From Streptomyces maremycinicus (GTDB lineage: Bacteria > Actinomycetota > Actinomycetes > Streptomycetales > Streptomycetaceae): 64,000 nucleotides of DNA. Position 1 is the first letter of the stretch; every line of letters starts with the position of its first letter. A program made the position numbers and the translations under genes. Positions 24,488 to 32,209 of this stretch are shown here, in pieces. Where the stretch lies: positions 434,001-498,000 of the forward strand of contig NZ_BBYG01000012.1 in the NCBI RefSeq assembly GCF_001184025.1. Direction: 5' to 3'. Below the pieces are notes generated by a model, which was not told where the DNA came from, did no database searches, and saw only the letters and a program-made list of their open reading frames with translations.

Positions 24488-24523
24488 AGCTGGGGCCCGC
24501 ACCCCAAGGTGCGGGCCCCAGCT
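24488..24523 (-). terminator. Perfect 16-bp hairpin between cold-shock gene 2 and helicase 2
   Basis: AGCTGGGGCCCGCACC (24488-24503) pairs without mismatch with GGTGCGGGCCCCAGCT (24508-24523) around a CCAA loop. It occupies the same place as the hairpin in module 1 (7210-7246), and both share the GGGGCCCG core. Confidence 0.8.
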
Positions 24524-24555
24524 GCGAAATTATTGTGTCCGCGTCTGCGTGAGTG

Positions 24556-24759
24556 TCAGGCGGGGACGATGTTCTCGGCGGTCGGGCCCTTCTGGCCCTG
24601 CGCGATGTCGAACGTCACCTTCTGGCCTTCCTGGAGCTCACGGAAGCCCTGCGCGGCGATGTTCGAGTAGTGGGCGAAGACGTCGGGGCCGCCGCCGTCC
24701 TGCTCGATGAAGCCGAAGCCCTTTTCCGCGTTGAACCACTTCACGGTGCCAGCAGCCAT
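24556..24759 (-). CDS. Cold-shock protein (CspA family), second copy
   Basis: 67 residues, single OB fold with KGFGFIEQ and DVFAHYSNI. It begins MAAGTVKWFNAEKGFG and ends TAENIVPA. Binds single-stranded nucleic acid. GGAGATT lies just upstream of ATG 24759, as in copy 1. First gene of the second cold-shock module. Confidence 0.95.
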   Translation of the reverse strand: MAAGTVKWFNAEKGFGFIEQDGGGPDVFAHYSNIAAQGFRELQEGQKVTFDIAQGQKGPTAENIVPA

Positions 24760-24933
24760 TTTGAATCTCCTTCGGGAACGGTGTCGGAATCCACCCTGTG
24801 CGGATCCCGGTCGCCGTGATGATCACCCCGTCGGAAAAAACCTTCTGGAGACCACAACTGCAACTGGTAACGACAGTAGCACGCCTCGATCGACGGTGCG
24901 TGACCGTTAATTACGCTCCGTCTGTCGATCGAG
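24760..24933 (-). promoter_or_regulatory. Promoter, leader and inverted repeat of cold-shock gene 2
   Basis: TGCTACTGT on the minus strand (TACTGT at 24873-24878) matches the extended -10 of cold-shock gene 1 and leaves a leader of about 107 nt. Upstream, CTCGATCGAC (24885-24894) and GTCGATCGAG (24924-24933) form a perfect 10-bp inverted repeat around an AT-rich 29-base centre, a possible activator site or upstream element. The rest of the gap to 25066 shows no gene. Confidence 0.5.
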
Positions 24934-25066
24934 AAATACTCATCGCGGGTCCCGTCCATTTCTCACTCTGTGACAACAGATAATGCGTCACCGGCGCCGC
25001 CGGGCCGTGCTGTGGCGCGGCGGCGCCGGTGGTGCGGCGGTGCGGTGGTGCGGAAGCGCGCCGGGG

Positions 25067-26059
25067 TCAGCTCGCGGTGCAGGAGACCGTGGGCCAGGTC
25101 CAGTTGCCGTTGGTCTGCACGGTCACACCCCAGTTGTTGCCGCTGCCGTTGGGCTTGGCGGTGAGCACCTGGGCGCTGGGATAGGCGGCGCTGATGTTCC
25201 AGGTGGAGAGGATCTTCGCGGGGGAGGGGACGTTCATCGTGACGGTCCAGTTGCTGGACCCGGTGACCGCGACGTTGAGGTTGTACCGGTCGCTCCACGA
25301 CTGGCCCGCGGACAGGGTCGCGGTGCAGGCGCCCGTGCCGCCGCCGCCACCGCCGCCACCACTGTCGTCGGGGGCCACGGCCCGGCCGGTCTGCGCGGAG
25401 ATCCTGCCCGCGCACAGGCCGCGGGCGGCCAGGCCCTGAGCGATGCGCGGTATCGCGGCGATCGTGTTGGCGGGCCAGTCGTGCATGAGGATGACCTGGC
25501 CGTTGGCGAGCCGGCCGGCGGCCTGCACGATCGCGTCGGTGCTCGCGTTGTTCCAGTCCTGCGAGTCGACGTCCCAGATGATCTCGGTCAGGCCGTACTT
25601 GGCCTCGACCGCCTTCACGGTCGCGTTGGTCTCGCCGTACGGCGGCCGGAACAGCACCGGGGTGCCGCCGCCCGCGCCGGCGACGGCCTGCTGGGTCCGG
25701 GAGATCTCCGAGTCGATCTGGGCTTGGCCGAGCTGGGTCAGATGCGGGTGGGTGTAGCTGTGGTTGCCCACCCACATACCGGCGTTCACCTGGGCCCGGA
25801 CCAGGGACGGGTTGGCGGCGGCGTACTGGCCCTGGTTGAACATCGTGGCCCGCAGCCCGTTCTGGGTGAGGGCGTTGAGCAGGGCGGTCGTGGTGCCGCC
25901 CGGACCGTCGTCGAAGGTGAGCCCGACGTAGCCGTTGCACGTCGCGGCCCGGGCCGGGGCGGCGGCGGCCTGGACGGTCAGGGTGCACGCGGCGGCCGTC
26001 GCGACGACGGTCAGCCTCGTGACCAGGGCGCGTAAGGAGAGATGTGGTCTGGTGCTCAT
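25067..26059 (-). CDS. axeA: Secreted acetylxylan esterase (CE4 deacetylase) with CBM2
   Basis: 330 residues. Signal peptide to about residue 40 (ends ARA/ATCNG). The CE4 domain has TFDDGP (catalytic Asp and metal Asp), HSYTHPHL (metal His pair), RPPYGETN and a late LMHDW. A short Gly linker leads to a C-terminal family 2 carbohydrate-binding module (TATLSAGQSWSDRYNLNVAV to TWPTVSCTAS) with surface Trp residues. It removes acetyl groups from xylan. It follows the xylanase gene by 37 bases, the arrangement I recall for xlnB-axeA of S. lividans. The symbol rests on that similarity. Confidence 0.88.
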   Translation of the reverse strand: MSTRPHLSLRALVTRLTVVATAAACTLTVQAAAAPARAATCNGYVGLTFDDGPGGTTTALLNALTQNGLRATMFNQGQYAAANPSLVRAQVNAGMWVGNHSYTHPHLTQLGQAQIDSEISRTQQAVAGAGGGTPVLFRPPYGETNATVKAVEAKYGLTEIIWDVDSQDWNNASTDAIVQAAGRLANGQVILMHDWPANTIAAIPRIAQGLAARGLCAGRISAQTGRAVAPDDSGGGGGGGGTGACTATLSAGQSWSDRYNLNVAVTGSSNWTVTMNVPSPAKILSTWNISAAYPSAQVLTAKPNGSGNNWGVTVQTNGNWTWPTVSCTAS

Positions 26060-26096
26060 ACGGGGTGGTCCTCCAGCCTGGGGCGGGATGCGGGGG

Positions 26097-27077
26097 TCAG
26101 CTCGCGGTGCAGGAGACCGTGGGCCAGGTCCAGTTGCCGTTGGGCTGGACGGTGACGCCGAAGTTGTTGCCGCTGCCGTTGGGTTTGGCGGTGAGCACCT
26201 GGGCGCTGGGGTAGGTGGCGCTGATGTTCCAGGTGGAGAGGATCTTCGCGGGGGAGGGGACGTTCATCGTGACGGTCCAGTTGCTGGAGCCGCTGACCGC
26301 GACGTTGAGGTTGTAGCGGTCGCTCCACGACTGGCCCGCGGACAGGGTCGCCGTGCAGCCGCCGCTCCCGCCACCGCCGGTGCCGCCGCCCGAACCGGTG
26401 CCGTCCACCGTGATGTTGGAGTTGCCGCTGCTCTGGTATCCCTCGGTGGCCATGATCATGTAGTAGCTGAAGCTGCCCAGGGTCATTCCGGCGCGGGCCC
26501 AGGCGTCGAAGTGGTTGCCGGTGGTGATGGTGCCGCCCGTCCGCTTCGACTGCCGGACGCTCCAGTACTGGTCGAAGGTCTTGGTGCCCTCGACGGACGG
26601 GGCGTTGTACCGCGTCGTCTTGTAGATGTCGTACGTGCCGCCGTCGCTGGTGACGGTCCCCATGTGGGTGCCCGTGGGCCGGTAGGTGCCCCAGTTGTCG
26701 ACGATGTAGTACTCCACGAGCGGGTTCGACGTCCATCCGTAGAGGGCCAGGTAGGCGTTGCCGGACGGGTTGAAGGTGCCCGAGTAGGTGACGGTCCGGC
26801 GTCCGCCGTTGCTCCAGCCCTTGCCGGCGACGAAGTTGCCGGTGTTGCTCCACGAGGTGCCGTAGTTGCCGCCGGAGCCCAGGTTCATGGAGACCGTGCC
26901 CTGCGAGTCGGTCCAGAACGAGTAGTAGTAGCCGTTGTCGGTGCCGGTCTGGTTCGTGGTGACGAGCGTGTCGGCGTGCGCGGTGCCGGGCAGGGTGAGC
27001 GCGGCCAGAGCGACCAGCAGCATGGTGCAGACACCGCTGATGAGCAGCCTGAGTCGCTGTGCGGGTGCGGTTTTCAT
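26097..27077 (-). CDS. xlnB: Secreted GH11 endo-1,4-beta-xylanase with CBM2
   Basis: 326 residues. Signal peptide ends at AHA/DT. The GH11 jelly-roll has the nucleophile Glu in NPLVEYYIVDNWG and the acid/base Glu in IMATEGYQSSG. A Gly-rich linker leads to a CBM2 nearly identical to that of the esterase downstream. The enzyme cuts the xylan backbone; the partner esterase removes acetyl side groups. Upstream lie a TTGACA promoter and a CGAAAC-type operator element, so induction by xylan breakdown products is likely. Confidence 0.93.
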   Translation of the reverse strand: MKTAPAQRLRLLISGVCTMLLVALAALTLPGTAHADTLVTTNQTGTDNGYYYSFWTDSQGTVSMNLGSGGNYGTSWSNTGNFVAGKGWSNGGRRTVTYSGTFNPSGNAYLALYGWTSNPLVEYYIVDNWGTYRPTGTHMGTVTSDGGTYDIYKTTRYNAPSVEGTKTFDQYWSVRQSKRTGGTITTGNHFDAWARAGMTLGSFSYYMIMATEGYQSSGNSNITVDGTGSGGGTGGGGSGGCTATLSAGQSWSDRYNLNVAVSGSSNWTVTMNVPSPAKILSTWNISATYPSAQVLTAKPNGSGNNFGVTVQPNGNWTWPTVSCTAS

Positions 27078-27120
27078 GTGCGTGCTTCCTCCTCGTCCTC
27101 ATACGGCCGATGACGGCGCC

Positions 27121-27178
27121 AGTGTTGGCCTGGGCACGACAACTGTCAATACTTTCGGTTTTTGCTTCGAAACATTCG
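27121..27178 (-). promoter_or_regulatory. Xylanase promoter with CGAAACATTCG element
   Basis: On the minus strand TTGACA (27144-27149) and AACACT (27121-27126) are 17 bp apart. CGAAACATTCG lies upstream (27168-27178) and differs by one base from the CGAAACTTTCG element I recall in Streptomyces xylanase promoters. A further CCGAAAGT abuts the -35. Confidence 0.6.
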
Positions 27179-27300
27179 ACGTGCCCTGCGGGTGTCCGTG
27201 GGATTGTTCATGCAGCTCATAGGTCACATCGACTCTGATTCATCACTTCACCCGAGCAAGATCGGTAAAGTCAAGATCAAAAGACCGGGCGAGACCTCTT

Positions 27301-27311
27301 CGAATGTTTCG
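27301..27311 (+). promoter_or_regulatory. Inverted copy of the CGAAACATTCG element near the kinase gene
   Basis: CGAATGTTTCG is the exact reverse complement of the element at 27168-27178, 122 bp away. The interval 27179-27300 is relatively AT-rich and shows no gene. The pair could let one regulator act on both divergent promoters. Confidence 0.45.
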
Positions 27312-27369
27312 GAACCTCACCGGTTCTTCCGGGCGCGCGAACCGTGGATGCCGAGGGCGGGGCGGGGGC

Positions 27370-27382
27370 TAGGCTCGCCCCT
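27370..27382 (+). promoter_or_regulatory. Leaderless-type -10 element of the histidine kinase gene
   Basis: TAGGCT (27370-27375) is followed by 7 nt and GTG 27383, which supports that GTG as the start over the ATG at 27344 or 27467. Confidence 0.5.
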
Positions 27383-28837
27383 GTGTTCGAGGCGACGGCG
27401 TCACCACTGTCATCCCAGCCATCGCACGCACGGCTGTCCTCACTGGCGGACGGTGCCCGAGCCGTCATGACGCGGTGGAGCGCCCGGAGCGTGCTGCTGC
27501 GGGACGGCGTGCTCACCGCCGTCCTCGCGCCGGTGATGTTCGCGCCCGTGACCGCCCCCGTCGGCGCGGAGTTCGGCGATCTGACCCAGCGTCCGTACGA
27601 CGGTCCCGGGCTCCTGGTGGCGGCGGCCCTGTGGCTGCCGCTGGCGCTGCGACGGCGGTGGCCCGGCGTGTGCCTCGCGCTGGTGGCGGGAGCGATCGCG
27701 GTCCACGAACTGGCGGGCTATCCGCAGACGTTCGCGAGCGTGGGCCTGTATGCCGCCCTGTACGGCGCGGGCGCCCACGGGCAGCGGGCGGGCGGCGTAC
27801 GCCTCGGGGTGACGGCGGCCGTCGCGACCGGGCTGTTCACGCTGTTCGCGATCGGACTGCACGGCCGGGGTTCACCGCAGCGGGTCTCCGACTTCGTCCT
27901 CATGTACCTCGTGCTGGTGGCGTGCTGGGCCGTGGGCCGATCGGTGCGGGCCCGGCGGGCCGCCGAGGAGGAACGGCGGCGCATCGGCGCGGAGATGGCG
28001 ACGGCGCGGGAACGGGCCCGTATCGCACGGGAGTTGCACGACGTGGTGACCCACCATGTCACCGCGATGGTGGTGCAGGCGGACGCGGCGCGGTTCCTGC
28101 TCGCCGACGCGCCGGACCGGGTGGCCGCCGGGCTCGGCGCGATCAGTGATTCCGGCCGGCACGCCCTGACCGATCTCCAGCATCTGCTGGGCGTGCTGAG
28201 GGCGTCCGGCGACAGGCCCGACGACCGGACGTCCGGCGGCGGGCCCGACGGCCGGAAAGACCGGAGGGACCTGGGCGGTCTGGTCGAGCAGGTCCGGGCG
28301 GCGGGCCAGCCGGTGGAACTGGCGGGGCATGGCGAGCGACGGCCGCTTCCCTCGGCTGTGGATCTGGCCGTCTACCGGGTGGTGCAGGAAGCCCTGACCA
28401 ACGCGCTCCGGCACGCGCCGGGCCACGGGACGCGCGTCGGGATCCGCCACGGCGAGGACGCGGTCGAGGTCGAGGTGATCACGGAGGGGGCACCCGCGGT
28501 GCTCGCGGAGGGCGCGGGACCGGCCGTCCCCGCGCCCAGGCCGCTCGGCAGCGGAGGCGGCCACGGACTGGACGGGCTGCGCGAGCGGGTGGGCGTCCTC
28601 GGCGGCGAACTGCGCGCCGGCACCCGACCGGACGGCGGCTTCGGCGTCCACGCCCGCATTCCCGTCCCCGCACCCGTCCCCGCGCCCGTCCCCGCACCCG
28701 TCCCCGCACCCGACCCCGCGCCCGGCCCCGCGCCCGGTTCCGGCCCCGCCACCGCGCCGGCACCCACCCCCGCGCCCGCCTCCGCTCCAGAGTCCCCTCC
28801 CGCCACCGCCCCCGAGTCCGCCCGGAGGCACGCATGA
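27383..28837 (+). CDS. NarL-type sensor histidine kinase
   Basis: 484 residues. Four or five membrane segments occupy about residues 40-195. The HisKA_3 domain carries the phosphoacceptor His in ARELHDVVTHHV, followed by a HATPase domain (VVQEALTNALRHAPG, N box; GHGLDGLRERV, G box). The C-terminus is a Pro/Ala repeat tail (PVPAPVPAPVPAP) of about 60 residues coded by 12-bp repeats. It overlaps the response regulator gene by 4 bases (ATGA). The signal is unknown. It lies next to the xylanase genes and shares an inverted operator-like element with them. Confidence 0.88.
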   Translation: MFEATASPLSSQPSHARLSSLADGARAVMTRWSARSVLLRDGVLTAVLAPVMFAPVTAPVGAEFGDLTQRPYDGPGLLVAAALWLPLALRRRWPGVCLALVAGAIAVHELAGYPQTFASVGLYAALYGAGAHGQRAGGVRLGVTAAVATGLFTLFAIGLHGRGSPQRVSDFVLMYLVLVACWAVGRSVRARRAAEEERRRIGAEMATARERARIARELHDVVTHHVTAMVVQADAARFLLADAPDRVAAGLGAISDSGRHALTDLQHLLGVLRASGDRPDDRTSGGGPDGRKDRRDLGGLVEQVRAAGQPVELAGHGERRPLPSAVDLAVYRVVQEALTNALRHAPGHGTRVGIRHGEDAVEVEVITEGAPAVLAEGAGPAVPAPRPLGSGGGHGLDGLRERVGVLGGELRAGTRPDGGFGVHARIPVPAPVPAPVPAPVPAPDPAPGPAPGSGPATAPAPTPAPASAPESPPATAPESARRHA

Positions 28838-29529
28838 CCGGTACCGGCGCGGGGACGCCGATCCGTGTCCTGGTCTGCGAGGACCAGGAACTCGTGCGCA
28901 CCGGCTACGTCACCATCTTCACCGCGCAGCCCGACCTCGAGGTCGTGGGAGAGACCGCCGACGGCCGCGCGGCGGTGGAGGCCGCGCGAGCGCTGCGCCC
29001 GGACGTGGTGGTGATGGACATCCGGATGCCCCTCCTGGACGGGATCGAGGCGACCCGGCTGCTGGCCGGGCCCGGCGTCGCCGACCCGGTGAGGATCCTG
29101 GTGGTCACCACCTTCAACCTCGACGAGTACGTGTACGACGCGCTGCGGGCCGGGGCGAGCGGCTTCCTGCTCAAGGACGCCCCGCCCCGTGACCTCGTGC
29201 AGGGGATCCGGACGATCGCCGCGGGCGAGTCCCTGCTGGCGCCCGCCGTCACCCGGCGGCTCGTCGGCAGGTTCGCGGACCGGATCCGTCCGGACGCCCG
29301 CGGGGCCGCCGTCCCGCAGGCGCTGTCGGTCCTGGCGCCCCGTGAGACCGAGGTGCTGAAGCTCATCGCCGAGGGGCTGTCGAACGCCGAGATCGCCGAC
29401 CGGCTGGTCCTCAGCCGCGAGACGGTCAAGACGTACGTGTCCCGCATCCTCACCAAGCTCGACCTGCGCGACCGTGTGCAGGCGGTGGTCCTCGCCCACC
29501 GGGTGGGCCTGGTCACCGTCCACGACTGA
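28834..29529 (+). CDS. NarL-family response regulator
   Basis: 231 residues. A canonical receiver with the acidic pair in VCEDQELVR, phospho-Asp in VVVMDIRMP, Thr in VVTTFNLDEY and Lys in FLLKDAPP. A LuxR-type HTH follows (LAPRETEVLKLIAEGLSNAE, then SRETVKTYVSRILTKLDLR). Translationally coupled to its kinase. Possible targets include the adjacent CPBP gene. Confidence 0.93.
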   Translation: MTGTGAGTPIRVLVCEDQELVRTGYVTIFTAQPDLEVVGETADGRAAVEAARALRPDVVVMDIRMPLLDGIEATRLLAGPGVADPVRILVVTTFNLDEYVYDALRAGASGFLLKDAPPRDLVQGIRTIAAGESLLAPAVTRRLVGRFADRIRPDARGAAVPQALSVLAPRETEVLKLIAEGLSNAEIADRLVLSRETVKTYVSRILTKLDLRDRVQAVVLAHRVGLVTVHD

Positions 29530-29660
29530 ACGGGCCTTGTCCCCCGGGAGAGCTACACGCGACTGTCCACCACAGGGCGATGATCGGCGGTGCCCCGCGC
29601 TCGTAGCGTTCCCGGCGAAGCGGCGGCCACCGGACCGCCGCCCGGCTGGGGAGGAACGTC

Positions 29661-30611
29661 ATGCCGCTCAAGGGCGCGGGTCCGCTGCGGAACACGCGGG
29701 AGTACTTGCCGAACGGCTCGAAGGACCTGTTCTCGCAGGAGCCGTTCGTCGTCTCGCGGCGGGTACGGCCCGCGGGGGTGCGGCTGGTGGCGATGGTGCT
29801 GGTGTTCGTGGTGGTGACGGCGCTCGCGGCCGGGGCGCGGGCCGTGGCGGGGGGCAACCCGGTCCTGTCCCTGCTGTTCGGCGCGGTCGTCGCGGTACTC
29901 GCGCTGATGACCTACGCGGCGGTCGTCCGGCTCCTGGAACAACGCCCGGTCTCCGAACTGGACCCGGCGACGGCGGCCTCCGGGCTGCGCACCGGAACGC
30001 TCGTCGGCCTCGGCCTCTTCGTCGCGACGATCGCGGTGATCGCCCTGCTCGGCGGTTACGGCACCGAGGGCGGGGTGGTCGTGGGCGGAGTGCTGACCTA
30101 TCTCGGGATGATGGCGGGCGTCGCCGTCACCGAGGAACTCCTCTTCCGCGGCATCGTCTTCCGGCTGCTGGAGGAACTCACCGGCACCCGGGGCGCGTTG
30201 GCCGTCTCCGCGCTGCTGTTCGGCGGGTTGCACCTGCTGAACACCGGCGCCACCGTGTGGGGCGCTCTGGCCATCGCCGTCGAGGGCGGACTGCTGACCG
30301 GTGCCGCCTATGTCGCCACCCGCAGCCTCTGGCTCCCGATCGGTGTCCACTTCGGCTGGAACTTCGCCGAGAGCGGCCTCTTCGGCACCACGGTCTCCGG
30401 CAACGAGGACGCCCCGGCGGGCCTGGTGCACGGCGTGCTGTCGGGCCCCGACGCGCTCACCGGGGGCGGCTTCGGCCCGGAGGCGGGCATCGCCGCCATC
30501 CTCGTCTGCGCCGTCCCCACGGTCCTGTTCCTGCGCGCGGCGGGCCGACGGGGACACCTCCGCCCCCGCCGCCGCTCCACCGGTACGCCCGCGTCGCCCA
30601 CGGCCCCCTGA
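29661..30611 (+). CDS. CPBP (Abi/CAAX-like) intramembrane metalloprotease
   Basis: 316 residues with about eight membrane helices. The family motifs are present: EELLFRGIVF (Glu-Glu and Arg), FGGLHLLN (His) and HFGWN (His, Asn). These place it among CPBP-type glutamic intramembrane proteases, known for prenyl-protein processing or bacteriocin self-protection. ATG 29661 follows GAGGA. It comes after the two-component system, separated by 131 bases containing TAGCGT as a possible -10. Confidence 0.88.
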   Translation: MPLKGAGPLRNTREYLPNGSKDLFSQEPFVVSRRVRPAGVRLVAMVLVFVVVTALAAGARAVAGGNPVLSLLFGAVVAVLALMTYAAVVRLLEQRPVSELDPATAASGLRTGTLVGLGLFVATIAVIALLGGYGTEGGVVVGGVLTYLGMMAGVAVTEELLFRGIVFRLLEELTGTRGALAVSALLFGGLHLLNTGATVWGALAIAVEGGLLTGAAYVATRSLWLPIGVHFGWNFAESGLFGTTVSGNEDAPAGLVHGVLSGPDALTGGGFGPEAGIAAILVCAVPTVLFLRAAGRRGHLRPRRRSTGTPASPTAP

Positions 30612-30628
30612 CCGCGGCTTCCCACCCC

Positions 30629-31408
30629 TCAGGGCCATGCTTCCTCCGGGCGGCTCGTGCGGTGCGCCACGGCGTTGTCCGACGCGCCGGTGATGGAGGA
30701 GATGATCTGTTCCTGCGAGGTGGTGTTCACGTCGAAGAAGCCGTTGTTGCGGCCGAGGCGCAGGACGGCGACCCGGTCGGCGACGGCCTTGATGTCTCCC
30801 ATGTTGTGGCTGATGAGGAGCACTCCGAGGCCTTGGTCGCGCAGCTCCTCGATGAGGTCGAGGAGCTGGCTGGTCTGTTCGATGCCCAGGGAGGCGGTGG
30901 GCTCGTCGAGCAGGACGAGCCGGGGCTCGCCGAGGAACGAACGGGTGATCGCGACGACCTGCCGCTGGCCGCCGGACAGGGTGGCGAGCGGTACGCGCAC
31001 GTCGGGGATGCGGATGGACAGGGTCTTCAGCAGCTCGCGGGTGCGGCGCTCCATCTCCACCTCGTCGAGGATGCCGAACCGGTGGATCTCCCGGCCGAGG
31101 AAGAGGTTGGCGACGACATCGAGATTGCCGCACATCGCGAGGTCCTGGTAGACGGTCGCGATCCCCAGTACCTGGGCGTCCTGGGGGCGCCGGATCTGCA
31201 CGGCGCTGCCCTGCCACTCGATGACGCCCCGGTCGGCGGGGCCGACCCCGGAGATCACCTTGACCAGGGTGGATTTGCCGGCGGCGTTGTCGCCCATCAG
31301 GGCGACCACCTCACCGGCCCTGATCTCCAGCTCGACGTCGGCCAGTGCCTGGACGGCGGCGAACCGCTTGGAGACACCGCGCAAGGCCAGCAGGGGCTGA
31401 GCCGCCAC
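30629..31408 (-). CDS. Orphan sugar-type ABC transporter ATPase
   Basis: 259 residues. A single ATPase domain of the ribose/xylose importer class: Walker A GDNAAGKST, signature LSGGQRQVVAITRSF, Walker B LVLLDEPTASLG, switch His in LISHNMGDI. Most sugar importers of this class use a fused double ATPase, but single-domain versions exist in actinobacteria. No permease or binding-protein gene is next to it. GTG 31408 has an excellent AGGAGGTGA site. A possible promoter (TTGGCT, 18 bp, TACTGC) lies near 31570-31600 on this strand. Confidence 0.87.
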   Translation of the reverse strand: MAAQPLLALRGVSKRFAAVQALADVELEIRAGEVVALMGDNAAGKSTLVKVISGVGPADRGVIEWQGSAVQIRRPQDAQVLGIATVYQDLAMCGNLDVVANLFLGREIHRFGILDEVEMERRTRELLKTLSIRIPDVRVPLATLSGGQRQVVAITRSFLGEPRLVLLDEPTASLGIEQTSQLLDLIEELRDQGLGVLLISHNMGDIKAVADRVAVLRLGRNNGFFDVNTTSQEQIISSITGASDNAVAHRTSRPEEAWP

Positions 31409-31596
31409 GGGTCACCTCCTTCCGCTGTCGGGAAGACGCGTCGAGCGAGTCCGGCCCTGTCGCGGGGGGACCTGAGGGTGAGGGACCCGCGTCGCGCGGC
31501 CTGAAGGCCGGCACCGAGACCCCTCGTCGGTCCCTCAGGGCATTTGTCCGCCATTGCCCCGCAGTAGGTGCATACGTCAAGCGTAGCCAAGCCGCT

Positions 31597-32064
31597 CTAG
31601 TCGGCGCGTTCGGCGGTCCAGGTGATGCGCGGGGGCTCCACGCGCGCGCAGAGGGGGCCGCCCTGCTCGTCGGTGAGGCCGAGGCGTCCGACCAGCAGTC
31701 CGTCCCGTGCGGCGGCGGCGAGCACGTCGGCGGGGACGGCGTCGAGCATGAGCTTGGCGCGGCGGAACATCGAGAAGACGCCCGACTCGTCGACCGTGCC
31801 CCACGACAGGTAGACGAAGCGCCGGCCCAGACGGTCCTGGACGTAGGGCCCCCTGACCTCGGTCCCGGTCGGCGAGGCGCTCGTGGTGCAGTCCAGGGTC
31901 CAGGTCGCGGACGGCGCGTCGCCGGGCTGCGGCTCGAGCAGCTCGGCAGGACGGTCCCGGCGCTGCACGGCGACGTGCAGGTTGCCGTAGGCGGGGACCC
32001 TGCCGTCGGCGGAGGCCGGTCGGGTGAGGCCGGGCAGGTCGACGGCGTCGATGCGGATACGCAT
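31597..32064 (-). CDS. DUF5990-like protein
   Basis: 155 residues beginning MRIRIDAVDLPGL. The pattern NLHVAVQRRDRPAELLEPQPGD followed by PYVQDRLGRRFVYLSWGTVD matches proteins annotated as DUF5990, a family of unknown function in actinobacteria. ATG 32064 is chosen from the family N-terminus. ATG at 32076 or 32073 is also possible, and there is no clear ribosome binding site (GATGAT 7 nt upstream could be a leaderless -10). Confidence 0.65.
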   Translation of the reverse strand: MRIRIDAVDLPGLTRPASADGRVPAYGNLHVAVQRRDRPAELLEPQPGDAPSATWTLDCTTSASPTGTEVRGPYVQDRLGRRFVYLSWGTVDESGVFSMFRRAKLMLDAVPADVLAAAARDGLLVGRLGLTDEQGGPLCARVEPPRITWTAERAD

Positions 32065-32209
32065 ACCGGCCATCATCCCGTGCCCGCCCGTGCCCGCCCG
32101 CGCCGGGGAGACCCGGCACCCGGTGCGCTCCGGCGCGGAACCTCGGACGTCCGTTCGACATCAAGCAGTGGACGGGGTCGAGGCGTACGGACGACATGGG
32201 GTGCACACG

